Assembly: GCA_963784895.1 (NCBI GenBank)
Contig: CAWATM010000016.1
Span: forward strand, 1 to 64,000
From: Gaiellasilicea sp963784895
GTDB taxonomy: Bacteria > Actinomycetota > Thermoleophilia > Gaiellales > Gaiellaceae
Direction: 5' to 3'
Length of the DNA stretch: 64,000 nt
Below the pieces are notes generated by a model. It was not told the DNA's origin, did no database searches, and saw nothing but the letters and a program-made list of their open reading frames with translations. Position numbers and translations under genes: made by a program. Below are positions 38,895 through 47,469 of this stretch, one piece after another (positions within the stretch are counted from its first letter, which is position 1; the number at the start of each line of letters is the position of its first letter).

Positions 38895-40062
38895 CGAGAG
38901 CGTCCGCATCTACGTCACGGGCTCATGCGAGGGGCTCGAGAACCTCCGCGACCAGCTCGCCAACCATCCCGACCTCGACTTCGTCGGCTGGAGCGAGAAC
39001 GTCGCCGAGGCGACCACCGCTCTCGCGGGCGGCCACCTCCGGGTCGTCGTCCACGCCACCCGCGCGACGTCGTTCCCCGCCGGTGAGGTCGCCGCGATTC
39101 GCGAGCACACCCGCTCGCCGATCGTGATCCTCGCCTCGGGCGAGTCCTCGGTCCTGCTCGAGGAGGCACTCGACGCCGAGGGCGTCGCCGACGTCCTGCT
39201 CCTGCCGCAGCTGACCGAGAACGTGGTCTTCGCGCTTCGCAAAGCGGCGCATGCGGGCCGCCGGCTCGTCGCGGAGGGGGGTCAGGGCCGCCGGGGCCGG
39301 ATCGTGACCGTGTTCTCGCCCAAGGGCGGCACCGGGAAGACCGTGACCGCGACGAACCTTGCGGCGGCGTTCGCCAAGCACGAGCAGAAGCGCACGCTCC
39401 TCGTCGATCTCGACCTGCAGTTCGGCGACGCCGCGATCATGCTCGGGCTCGAGCCCGAGAAGACGATCTACGACCTGGTCGTCGCCCCGGGCGAGCTCGA
39501 TTCCGAGAAGCTCGCGGGCTACACGACCAAGCACACGTGCGGGCTCGACATCCTGCCGGCGCCGCTGCGCCCGGAGGACGCCGAGCTGGTCACGGAGACG
39601 AAGCTGGCCCGCCTGCTCGAGGTGGCGCGGGAGTCGTACGACATCATCATCGTCGACACCTCGCCCTTCTTCCACGGGCCGATGCTCGCCACGCTCGACC
39701 GGACCGACGAGCTCCTGATGCTCTGCGGTCTCGACGTGCCGACGCTGAAGAACGTGCGACTCTCGATGCAGACGCTCGAGCTGCTCTCGTTCCCCGCGTC
39801 GCGGATTCGCTTCGTCCTGAACCGTGCCAACTCCAAGGTCGGGATGAAGAAGAGCGAGGTCGAGGGCGCGCTCGACATCAAGATCGGCTTCGAGGTGCCT
39901 TCCGACCGGGCCGTCCCGCTCGGCGTCAACCGGGGGGCGCCCCCGGTGGTCGCCGACACCGGCTCGGACTTCGCGAAGGCGATCCGACAGGTGGCCAAGT
40001 CGCTGCTCGTGAACGAGCAGCCGAAGAAGCGACGCAAGTTCGCCGCTTTGGCGAAGGCGTAG
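38887..40062 (+). CDS. cpaE: CpaE/TadZ-like pilus localisation ATPase
   Basis: A 391-residue protein with an N-terminal receiver-like domain (about 1-125; VVVHATRATSFP, DVLLLPQ) and a MinD/ParA ATPase domain. The deviant Walker A is FSPKGGTGKTVTATNLA (about 140-156), LLVDLDLQFGDAAIMLGL holds the second Asp motif, and IIIVDTSPF the third. TadZ/CpaE positions the Tad apparatus at the pole. The phosphoacceptor Asp of true response regulators is not obvious. GGAGG 8 nt before ATG 38887. Confidence 0.88.
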   Translation: MNNESVRIYVTGSCEGLENLRDQLANHPDLDFVGWSENVAEATTALAGGHLRVVVHATRATSFPAGEVAAIREHTRSPIVILASGESSVLLEEALDAEGVADVLLLPQLTENVVFALRKAAHAGRRLVAEGGQGRRGRIVTVFSPKGGTGKTVTATNLAAAFAKHEQKRTLLVDLDLQFGDAAIMLGLEPEKTIYDLVVAPGELDSEKLAGYTTKHTCGLDILPAPLRPEDAELVTETKLARLLEVARESYDIIIVDTSPFFHGPMLATLDRTDELLMLCGLDVPTLKNVRLSMQTLELLSFPASRIRFVLNRANSKVGMKKSEVEGALDIKIGFEVPSDRAVPLGVNRGAPPVVADTGSDFAKAIRQVAKSLLVNEQPKKRRKFAALAKA

Positions 40063-40066
40063 GGCC

Positions 40067-41530
40067 ATGGGCCTCCACGACAGACTCTCGAAGCAGAACG
40101 GAAACGGGGCCGCCGGCGTGACCGCCGAGCGTCCGGCCGCGCTGGCCGGCCCCGTTGCTCATCCCACGCAGCAGGCCTCGCCGGCGCCGAGCACGGGCGC
40201 CAGCGACCCCTACGGCGAGCTGAAGAGCGGCATCCACCACGCCGTGATCGCGAAGCTCGGGCCGGAGCTCTTCAAGCGCGAGACCGGTGAAGACCTCACT
40301 GAGCGGGTGCTGCACGCGGTCACCGAGCAGCTCGCGCTCGACCGGACGCCGCTGACGCGCGAGGAGCGCCGGCGGATCGTCCGCGAGATCGCCGACGACG
40401 TGCTCGGCTACGGGCCGCTCGAGCCGTTCCTCCGCGACGACTCCGTGACGGAGGTCATGGTCAACAACCACGACCGGATCTTCGTCGAGCGAAAGGGCCG
40501 GATCGAGCGCACCGATGCCTCCTTCGCCGACAACGCTCACCTGCTCCGGATCATCGACAAGATCGTCTCGCAGGTGGGCCGGCGCATCGACGAGAGCTCG
40601 CCGATGGTCGATGCGCGTCTGCCCGACGGCAGCCGCGTGAACGCCATCGTCCCACCCCTGTCGCTGCGCGGGCCGACACTGACGATCCGGAAGTTCTCGC
40701 GCGACCCGTACACGATGGACGACCTGATCAACTTCAACTCGCTGACACCGCAGGCCGCGCAGTTCCTGGCCGCCTGCGTCAAGGGGAAGCTGAACGTGCT
40801 GATCTCCGGCGGTACCGGTTCCGGCAAGACGACGATGCTGAACGCGATGTCCGCGTTCGTCCCGGACGACGAGCGGATTGTCACGATCGAGGACGCGGCC
40901 GAGCTCCAACTCCAGCAGGAGCACGTGATCACGCTCGAGTCGCGGCCGCCGAACATCGAGGGCCAGGGCGAGATCCGGATCCGCGAGCTCGTTCGCAACT
41001 CCCTGCGCATGCGCCCCGACCGGATCATCGTCGGCGAGGTCCGCGGCCCCGAGACCCTGGACATGCTGCAGGCGATGAACACGGGCCACGAGGGCTCGCT
41101 CACGACGATCCACGCCAACAACCCTCGCGACTGTCTCGGGCGGCTCGAGACGCTCGTCATGACCGCCGGGGTCGAGCTTCCGCACCGTGCCATCCGCGAG
41201 CAGATCTCGAGCGCCTTCGATGTCCTCGTGCAGATCTCCCGCCTCGTCGACGGCTCGCGCCGCGTCACGCACATCACCGAGGTGCTCCGGATGGAGTCCG
41301 ACGTGATCACGCTCCAGGATCTCTTCCTCGCCAAGGCGCCGGACGAGGACACGATCGCGACCGGGCGCGGCTCGCGGCTGCTGCTCCCGCTCGCCTGCAC
41401 CGGCCTGAAGCCGCATTTCCTCGAGAAGATGGCCGGGAACGGGGTCGTCCTGCCGCCGACGTTCTTCCGCCACGAGGCCCCCGGTGGCCGGCCGAGCTTC
41501 AGCGCCGCTCCCTACGGAGGTGGGCAGTGA
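40067..41530 (+). CDS. cpaF: CpaF/TadA pilus assembly ATPase
   Basis: A 487-residue secretion ATPase of the type II/IV family that powers pilin polymerisation from the cytoplasm. Walker A GGTGSGKTTMLNAM near 250, Walker B-like RIIVGEVRGPE, the Asp box and His box TTIHANNPRDCLGRLETLVM are present. The N-terminal extension (1-50) is polar and variable. A C-terminal tail of about 40 residues follows the usual end. Its stop overlaps the tadB start by 4 bp. Confidence 0.92.
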   Translation: MGLHDRLSKQNGNGAAGVTAERPAALAGPVAHPTQQASPAPSTGASDPYGELKSGIHHAVIAKLGPELFKRETGEDLTERVLHAVTEQLALDRTPLTREERRRIVREIADDVLGYGPLEPFLRDDSVTEVMVNNHDRIFVERKGRIERTDASFADNAHLLRIIDKIVSQVGRRIDESSPMVDARLPDGSRVNAIVPPLSLRGPTLTIRKFSRDPYTMDDLINFNSLTPQAAQFLAACVKGKLNVLISGGTGSGKTTMLNAMSAFVPDDERIVTIEDAAELQLQQEHVITLESRPPNIEGQGEIRIRELVRNSLRMRPDRIIVGEVRGPETLDMLQAMNTGHEGSLTTIHANNPRDCLGRLETLVMTAGVELPHRAIREQISSAFDVLVQISRLVDGSRRVTHITEVLRMESDVITLQDLFLAKAPDEDTIATGRGSRLLLPLACTGLKPHFLEKMAGNGVVLPPTFFRHEAPGGRPSFSAAPYGGGQ

Positions 41531-43368
41531 GGCGGTTCCTGACTCTGGCAGTCCTCTGCGCCCTGCTTCCCGGCGTCGCGCACGCCGCCGCGCCCAGGAT
41601 CGCGAGCCTCGACACGACCGGCTACCCGACCGTCCGCACGACGGTGGTGACGCCGAAGCCGGTCGGGACCGCGCCCAAGCTGACGGAGAACGGCCAGGCG
41701 GTCGTCGGCTTCCGGGCCGTCAACCTCGGCCGCGAAAAGAGCGTCATGCTCCTGTTCGACCGTTCGCAGTCGATGATCGGTCAGGCGATCGCTGATGCAT
41801 CCGCCGCGGCACGCCAGTTCGTCGGCTCGAAGCCTGCGAACGACCGGATTGCCGTCGTGGCGGTCGGCAAGAAGGCCGTGCAGCTGACGAGCTTCTCCTC
41901 GAACCCCGCCGAGGCGGACGCCGCCCTGCGCACCATCGAGGTGGACAAGGTCCGCGGCACCGCGCTCTACGACGGGATCCTCGTCTCGACGCAGGCGCTC
42001 GCCGCCGACCTCAACCCGACGCGGGTGCTGATCCTGCTCACCGACGGCCAGGAGGTCTCGAGCGACGCCAGCCTCGAGCAGGCGATCGACGCAGCACGGG
42101 ACGCACACGTCGCCGTCTACCCGATCGGGATCGAGAGCCCCAGCTTCCGGCCCGCGCCGCTCCAGCGGCTGGCCGAGAAGACGGGCGGGCGCTACGTCGG
42201 GGCCAGTGGCACGAAGGACCTGAAGGCGATCTACGCCGCGCTGGCGGAGGAGCTTCGCCGAACCTGGCAGCTCAGCTACGTCACGGCTGCGAGGCCGGGC
42301 GACCGGATCGAGATCGACGCCGCCGGCGTCCACGCGGAGTCGGTCGTCCCCGGCGTAGCGGTGATCTCCAGGCCAGAAGCGTCGAGGCTGCCGGAGCAGT
42401 TCTTCAAGATCGGCCCGCTCGCCGTTGCGACGATCGTCGGCTTCCTCGGGCTCGTCGGCGGCCTCTTCCTCATGCGGGCCCCGGCCGGCACGCGGCTTCG
42501 CCGCCAGATCAACCCACACCTCGGTGAGCAAGAGCGCAAGCGTGCCCGCGGGCCCGTCCAGGAGCGCTTCGCGACGGCCTCGGGGCTCCTCCGGGCGACG
42601 GAGAGGGCTTTCGGCCACTTCCGCGTCTGGCACGCACTCCACCGGCTGCTGGAACGCGCCGACGTTCCGTTGCGGACAGTCGAGCTCGTCTACGCCGCCG
42701 CCGGCTCGGCGCTCTTGCTCGGAATCGCGTTCGCCGTCGCAGGGATGGCGACGTACCTGATCCTCGCCGCGATGCTCGTCGGCGGCTCAGTGCCGATCCT
42801 GATCGTCTGGCACAAGGCGCGCCGCCGGCTCGCCGCCATCGACGAGCAGCTGCCCGACCTCCTGGTCACGCTCGCCGCGTCGCTGAAAGCCGGTCACAGC
42901 TTCCGCCAGGGGATCCAGGCGGTCGTCGACGAAGGCCAGCCGCCGACGAGCAAGGAGTTCAAGCGAGTGCTCACGGAGACCCGGCTCGGGCGACCGATGG
43001 ACGAGGCACTCGCCGACATGGCCGCGCGGATCGGGTCGAAGAACGTGAGCTTCGTCGTCACCGCGGTGACGATCCAGCGTCAGGTCGGCGGTAGTCTCGC
43101 GGGCATCTTCGACATGGTCGCGGACGCGGTCAGGAACCGGCAGCAGTTCGCGCGCAAGATCCGCTCGCTGACCGCGATGGGCCGTGCATCGGCTTACGTG
43201 CTGTGTGCGCTTCCATTCTTCGTGCTCGGGACGAGCACGCTCATCAACCGGGAGTACATGGACCCGCTGTACAGCACATCGACGGGCCACAAGCTGATGA
43301 TCGTCGGGCTCGTGATGATGGCTGTCGGCAGTCTCATGCTCCGAAAAATCGTCTCCTTCAAGGGCTGA
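41527..43368 (+). CDS. tadB: VWA domain fused to TadB pilus inner-membrane protein
   Basis: A 613-residue fusion. A signal peptide (MRRFLTLAVLCALLPGVAHA) leads to a von Willebrand A domain (about 70-250) outside the membrane with an intact MIDAS: FDRSQSM (DxSxS), a Thr in RGTALYDG, and Asp in LTDGQEV. A helix (about 300-320, LAVATIVGFLGLVGGLFLM) then crosses inward to a full TadB T2SSF domain: LPDLLVTLAASLKAGHSFRQGI, then more helices. Standard TadB lacks the VWA part. The fusion puts a metal-dependent binding domain on the outer face of the motor platform. ATGA-like overlap with cpaF. Confidence 0.88.
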   Translation: MRRFLTLAVLCALLPGVAHAAAPRIASLDTTGYPTVRTTVVTPKPVGTAPKLTENGQAVVGFRAVNLGREKSVMLLFDRSQSMIGQAIADASAAARQFVGSKPANDRIAVVAVGKKAVQLTSFSSNPAEADAALRTIEVDKVRGTALYDGILVSTQALAADLNPTRVLILLTDGQEVSSDASLEQAIDAARDAHVAVYPIGIESPSFRPAPLQRLAEKTGGRYVGASGTKDLKAIYAALAEELRRTWQLSYVTAARPGDRIEIDAAGVHAESVVPGVAVISRPEASRLPEQFFKIGPLAVATIVGFLGLVGGLFLMRAPAGTRLRRQINPHLGEQERKRARGPVQERFATASGLLRATERAFGHFRVWHALHRLLERADVPLRTVELVYAAAGSALLLGIAFAVAGMATYLILAAMLVGGSVPILIVWHKARRRLAAIDEQLPDLLVTLAASLKAGHSFRQGIQAVVDEGQPPTSKEFKRVLTETRLGRPMDEALADMAARIGSKNVSFVVTAVTIQRQVGGSLAGIFDMVADAVRNRQQFARKIRSLTAMGRASAYVLCALPFFVLGTSTLINREYMDPLYSTSTGHKLMIVGLVMMAVGSLMLRKIVSFKG

Positions 43369-43374
43369 TCACAC

Positions 43375-44286
43375 ATGCAACTGTATTTCGCACTCGCGCT
43401 CCTCCTCTTGGCGGTCTCCTCGTACCTGGTCGGGGAGGTCGTGACGCAGCCCACCCGCGACCGCAATCGCGCTCTCCGCCGGGCCGTCAACTACGGGCTC
43501 CACCGGTCGGGTACAGGCGGCCTGGAACGGCTTCGGTTCAACGAGCGCGTGCTCGTTCCGGCGACGGCGTCGTTCGCCCGGCTGGCGCTGAGGCTCAACC
43601 CACGGACGACGCTCGACTCGATCTCCGGACGGCTGCTGGCGGCGGGGATGAGCCGCTCGATCACGCCCACGGCGTTTCTGGCCATGAAGGGTGCAGGGGC
43701 CGTCGGAGGCGCTCTTGTCGGCGCAGCCCTCGGCGCGGCTGCGGGCGGACCCACGATAGGACTCGCCTTCGCGTTCGCCGCCGGCTTCGGCGGGTTCGTC
43801 GCCCCCGGCTTTGTCGTCGGCATGCGAGGTCGCAGTCGCCGCGAGGAGATCAGGTCGCAGCTGTCGGACGCGCTCGACCTGCTCGCGGTCTCCGTCGAGG
43901 CCGGTCTCGGCTTCGACGGCGCAGTCGCGAAGCTGACCGAGCACATGGACGGGGCGCTTGCGGAGGAGTTCGCGTTGACGCTCGGCGGAATGCGGATCGG
44001 CGAGTCTCGCCACGACGCGCTGAAGAAGCTCGCGGAACGCGCTGCCACGCCCGAGGTGGCGTCGTTCACCAGGGCGATCATCCAGGCGGACCAGCTCGGC
44101 ATCTCCCTCGGTCGTCTCCTTCGCGTCCAGGCCGCCGATGCACGCCTGAAGCGCCAGGCCGTCGCAGAGGAGAAGGCGATGAAGTCACCGATCAAGATGC
44201 TCTTCCCGACGGTGCTCTTCATCTTCCCGGCGATGTTCATCGTCATCCTCGGGCCGGCGTTCCTCAACCTGTCTGAGATCTTCTGA
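43375..44286 (+). CDS. tadC: TadC pilus inner-membrane protein
   Basis: A 303-residue TadC protein, partner of TadB in the membrane platform. Helix 1 at the N-terminus, then two helices (about 100-150, AVGGALVGAALGAAAGG), a cytoplasmic T2SSF domain (QLSDALDLLAVSVEAGLGFDGAVAKL, LGGMRIGESRHDALKKLAERA, ADQLGISLGRLLRVQA) and a final helix (ILFPTVLFIFPAMFIVIL). It follows tadB after 6 nt. Confidence 0.9.
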   Translation: MQLYFALALLLLAVSSYLVGEVVTQPTRDRNRALRRAVNYGLHRSGTGGLERLRFNERVLVPATASFARLALRLNPRTTLDSISGRLLAAGMSRSITPTAFLAMKGAGAVGGALVGAALGAAAGGPTIGLAFAFAAGFGGFVAPGFVVGMRGRSRREEIRSQLSDALDLLAVSVEAGLGFDGAVAKLTEHMDGALAEEFALTLGGMRIGESRHDALKKLAERAATPEVASFTRAIIQADQLGISLGRLLRVQAADARLKRQAVAEEKAMKSPIKMLFPTVLFIFPAMFIVILGPAFLNLSEIF

Positions 44287-45692
44287 TGGCGCCGGGTCAC
44301 GAGATCGAGCACGGATTCGGCACCGGCCTTCGGGCTCAGCTCGAGGCACGCCGCGAGGCGGAGCCCGTGGTCGAGCCCGTCGCGCCCGAGGCCGCGCAGC
44401 CGCCGGCCGTCGAGTCCGTCTCAGAGGCGTCAGCCGGGGACTTCGGCGAGGTCGAGGTCCTCCGCAAGGAGCTCTACGAGGCTTTGGCGCGCGAGCAGGA
44501 GGTGCGGGCCGAGCTGGCCGACATGCAGGCCCGGCTGGAGCATGACCTCGTCGGTGCCCAGAGCCTGTCGCTCCGGTCGGCGGAAGTCGACACACGGGCG
44601 GCGAAGCTCGCCGCGGCACAGGCGGAGCTCGAGGAGCGCGAGCGCGAACTCGGGCAGCGTGCAGAGGCGGCCGCATCGGAGCAGCAGCGCCTGGCCGAGC
44701 TGAAGGCCGAGCTCGCCGCGTCCGAGACGCGGACGGCCGAGCGAGAGAAGCAGATCTCGATCAAGTTCCGCGAGCTGACGAACGCCGACCGCGAGCGGAC
44801 CGAGGCAGGGTCCGATCTGGCCAAGCAGGAAGCTGCGCTGGCCCAGCGCGAGCGGGCGCTCGAACGGTCGATTGCCGAGATGGAGAGCTCCGCCGCGGAG
44901 GCGAATGCGCGCGTCGAGGCGCGCGAGGCCGTTCTCGCCACACGCGAGCACGTGCTCAAGGATCAGGAGGCGGAGCTGTCCGAGCGCGATCGGCGCGTCA
45001 ACGAACGCGACCGCGAGCTCGTCAAGGCTCGCGCGACCGTGACCGCTCGCGAGGAGCACCTCGAGTCGCGCGAAGCCGAGCTGAAGGCGAAGACCGACCG
45101 GCTGACGGCCGATCTCGAGCGGCTTGCCGAGGAGCGCTCCGGCAGTGGCGAGGTCGTCGCGGCGATGAGCGCGAAGCGCGCCGAGATCACGGCGAAGGAG
45201 AGCGAGCTCGCAGCGCGCGAGGCCGAGCTGAACCGGCGCGAGTCGCAGGTCCGGCGCGAAGAGGCGGAGGAGCAGACGTCGGCCCACCTCGAGGAGGAGT
45301 CGCGCCGGCTCGACGATCTCCGTCGCGAGCTTGCCGCCCGCGAGGCCGAGATCACGAGCTCGGAGACCCTCTTCGAGTCGCAGCGGGCGCGCGTCGAGCG
45401 CCGCGAGAAGCGGCTCGGCCAGACGGAGGAGTCGATCTCCGACCGCCAGCGCGAGCTGGACGAGCGCGAGGCCGAGATCGAGGCCCGCTGGGCCCGCCTC
45501 GAGGCGGACGCCGAGATCCGCGAGGCGAAGCTCGAGCACCGCGAGAAGACCACTGGTGAGCTGGAGCTGCGCCTGGGCAAGAAGGAGAGCGACCTCGCCC
45601 AGTACGTCGGCCAGCTGCAGCAGCAGATGGATCAGCGCGAAACCGACTGGTGGTCGAAGCAGCTCGGCAAGCAGGCCGCAAGCAGCGGCTGA
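44286..45692 (+). CDS. long coiled-coil protein at the end of the Tad locus
   Basis: 468 residues, almost entirely charged helix from about residue 50 to 455. It is built of degenerate repeats such as AAREAELNRRESQVRREE and REKRLGQTEESISDRQRELDEREAEIEAR, with a heptad pattern and no Pro or Cys. There is no signal peptide or membrane segment, so it is cytoplasmic; it should form a long rod. The ATG overlaps the tadC stop (TGATG), so it belongs to the pilus operon. Not a known Tad component; it may be a scaffold for polar placement. A repeat of the CCTTCAGGGG family follows directly. Confidence 0.8.
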   Translation: MAPGHEIEHGFGTGLRAQLEARREAEPVVEPVAPEAAQPPAVESVSEASAGDFGEVEVLRKELYEALAREQEVRAELADMQARLEHDLVGAQSLSLRSAEVDTRAAKLAAAQAELEERERELGQRAEAAASEQQRLAELKAELAASETRTAEREKQISIKFRELTNADRERTEAGSDLAKQEAALAQRERALERSIAEMESSAAEANARVEAREAVLATREHVLKDQEAELSERDRRVNERDRELVKARATVTAREEHLESREAELKAKTDRLTADLERLAEERSGSGEVVAAMSAKRAEITAKESELAAREAELNRRESQVRREEAEEQTSAHLEEESRRLDDLRRELAAREAEITSSETLFESQRARVERREKRLGQTEESISDRQRELDEREAEIEARWARLEADAEIREAKLEHREKTTGELELRLGKKESDLAQYVGQLQQQMDQRETDWWSKQLGKQAASSG

Positions 45693-45708
45693 TTGACGGG
45701 CTCTGGCC

Positions 45709-45761
45709 GCGAAGCGGCCCTTCAGGGGTCTTCGCGCGGACACGGGCTTTTGCCCGTGTCC
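45709..45761 (+). repeat. intergenic structured repeat, copy D
   Basis: Core CGAAGCGGCCCTTCAGGGG then TCTTCGCGC, with GGCCGC-GAA-GCGGCC before it, followed by a perfect hairpin GGACACGGGC-TTTT-GCCCGTGTCC (45738-45761) and TTGCGCC. Same layout as copies A-C but a different hairpin sequence. It lies 16 nt after the stop of the coiled-coil gene. Confidence 0.75.
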
Positions 45762-45796
45762 TTGCGCCATGACGAGGGGCCCGCGCAGAGCGCAGA

Positions 45797-45883
45797 CCCC
45801 TCTCCCGAACGCTCCTTTCTGGGCCAGACGGCGAAGCCGCCGAAGCGGCCGCTCCGTCTGGAGGGGGAGAGGAGTCGCGTTCG
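45797..45883 (+). other. complex stem-loop region
   Basis: CCTCTCCC (45799-45806) pairs with GGGAGAGG (45865-45872) around an inner stem CCAGACGG (45824-45831)/CCGTCTGG (45854-45861). CGAACG (45806-45811) can pair with CGTTCG (45878-45883) across the outer stem, giving a pseudoknot or an alternative fold. Could be the 3' UTR of the pilus operon or a small RNA. Confidence 0.45.
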
Positions 45884-45928
45884 GTACCCATAGTCATCGC
45901 ACATTCCAGCGGTCGATGCGAGGGTGGC

Positions 45929-45934
45929 TACACT
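45929..45934 (+). promoter_or_regulatory. -10 hexamer TACACT, leaderless type, for pdxS
   Basis: TACACT ends 7 nt before ATG 45942; no Shine-Dalgarno sequence. Confidence 0.5.
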
Positions 45935-45941
45935 CTTCGGG

Positions 45942-46827
45942 ATGAGCGACACCGGGACGATGCGGGTCAAGAGCGGGCTTGCCGAGATGCTCAAGGGCGG
46001 CGTGATCATGGACGTCGTCGACGCCGAGCAGGCGAAGATCGCCGAGGACTCCGGGGCGGTCGCGGTGATGGCGCTCGAGCGCGTTCCAGCCGACATCCGG
46101 CGCGACGGCGGCGTTGCCCGCATGTCCGATCCGGCGATGATCACGGAGATCCAGGAGGCGGTCACGATCCCGGTGATGGCCAAGTGCCGCATCGGCCACT
46201 TCGTCGAGGCGCAGATCCTGCAGGCCCTGGAGATCGACTACATCGACGAGTCGGAGGTCCTGACCCCGGCCGACGTGGCCCATCACGTCGACAAATGGGC
46301 GTTCGAGATCCCGTTCGTCTGCGGCGCGACCAACCTCGGCGAAGGCGCTCCGGCGGATCGCGGAGGGCGCGGCGATGATCAGGACGAAGGGCGAGGCCGG
46401 CACCGGCGACGTCGTCAACGCGGTCACGCACATGCGCGCGGTCTTCGGCGGTATCCGCCGGCTCGGCGTGCTTCGCGAGGAGGAGCTCTACGCCGAGGCG
46501 AAGGACGTGCGCGCGCCGTACGAGCTCGTCAAGTGGGTCGCCGAGAACGGAAAGCTCCCGGTCGTGACGTTCACCGCCGGCGGGATCGCGACGCCCGCCG
46601 ACGCGGCGCTCTGCATGCAGTTGGGGGCGGACGGCGTCTTCGTCGGTTCCGGCATCTTCAAGTCGGGCGACCCGGCCCTGCGCGCGAAGGCGATCGTCGA
46701 GGCGACGACGCACTTCCGCGACGCCGACATCCTCGCGCGCGTCTCCGCAGGGCTGGGCGAGCCGATGGTCGGCATCTCGGCCGCCGAGCTGGAGCCGAGC
46801 GAGCTGCTCGAAACCCGCGGCTGGTAA
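45942..46827 (+). pseudogene. pdxS: pyridoxal 5'-phosphate synthase subunit PdxS, single-base frameshift
   Basis: The synthase subunit makes PLP from ribose 5-phosphate, glyceraldehyde 3-phosphate and ammonia supplied by PdxT. Frame 1 gives MRVKSGLAEMLKGGVIMDVVDAEQAKIAEDSGAVAVMALERVPADIR, then MAKCRIGHFVEAQIL with the ribulose-binding Lys, up to FVCGATNLGE. From about 46344 the protein continues in the +1 frame: LRRIAEGAAMIRTKGEAGTGDVVNA with the second Lys, through GVFVGSGIFKSGDP to ETRGW. GGCGAAGGCGCTCC should read GGCGAAGCGCTCC, so one G is extra at 46344-46345. All known PdxS blocks are present, so the gene is intact apart from this base. Confidence 0.9.
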
Positions 46828-46901
46828 CGCCGACGCGTCCCTGACCGGGCTCGGGCGCCTGAGCGCGCGTCAGGAGCCCCCGGCGGAGCGATCGCTGAAC
46901 C

Positions 46902-46907
46902 TACAAT
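46902..46907 (+). promoter_or_regulatory. -10 hexamer TACAAT, leaderless type, for pdxT
   Basis: TACAAT, five of six matches to the consensus -10, ends 7 nt before ATG 46915. Confidence 0.55.
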
Positions 46908-46914
46908 CGAAGGC

Positions 46915-47469
46915 ATGAGAGTCGGTGTCCTCGCGGTCCAGGGCAACTTCCGGGAGCACGCGGCGATGCTGCGCGGGCTCGGCGCGGACGTCGTCGAGGT
47001 GCGCCTGCCGGAGCAGCTCGAGGGCCTCGACGGGCTCGTGATCCCCGGGGGAGAGTCGACCGCGATCATGCGGCTGATCCGGCTCTACGGGCTCGAAGAG
47101 GCGATTCGCACGTTCCCAAGGCCCGTGTTCGGGACGTGCGCCGGGATGATCCTGCTCGACCGGGCCCACCTGGGTCTCGTCGACGTCGAGGTCGTGCGCA
47201 ACGGCTACGGCCGCCAGCTGGCGAGCTTCGAGGCCGACCTCGAGCTCGCGGACGGCGGCGAGCTGCTGCGCGGCGTCTTCATCCGCGCGCCGCGCGTCAC
47301 GGAGACGGGTCCGGACGTCGAGGTGCTCGCGAGCCACGACGGCGTGCCGGTGCTGCTGCGGCAAGGGCGCTTCCTCGTCGCGTCGTTCCATCCCGAGTTG
47401 ACCGCCGACAAGCGCGTGCACGAGAAGTTCCTGGAGCTCGTCCGAGAGGAGTCAGGTGTCAGGGCATAG
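46915..47469 (+). CDS. pdxT: pyridoxal 5'-phosphate synthase glutaminase subunit PdxT
   Basis: A 184-residue class I glutaminase that feeds ammonia to PdxS. Nucleophile C75 in FGTCAGMILL, H159 and E161 in SFHPEL. VIPGGESTAIMRLI and RNGYGRQLASFEADL are PdxT signatures. It lies 87 nt after pdxS, apparently with its own leaderless promoter, and its stop overlaps the yebC start by 14 bp. Confidence 0.95.
   Translation: MRVGVLAVQGNFREHAAMLRGLGADVVEVRLPEQLEGLDGLVIPGGESTAIMRLIRLYGLEEAIRTFPRPVFGTCAGMILLDRAHLGLVDVEVVRNGYGRQLASFEADLELADGGELLRGVFIRAPRVTETGPDVEVLASHDGVPVLLRQGRFLVASFHPELTADKRVHEKFLELVREESGVRA

Noticed and set aside
44286..45692. SMC or myosin-like ATPase because of the long coiled coil
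   Set aside because: No Walker A or B motif and no globular head domain in the 468 residues.
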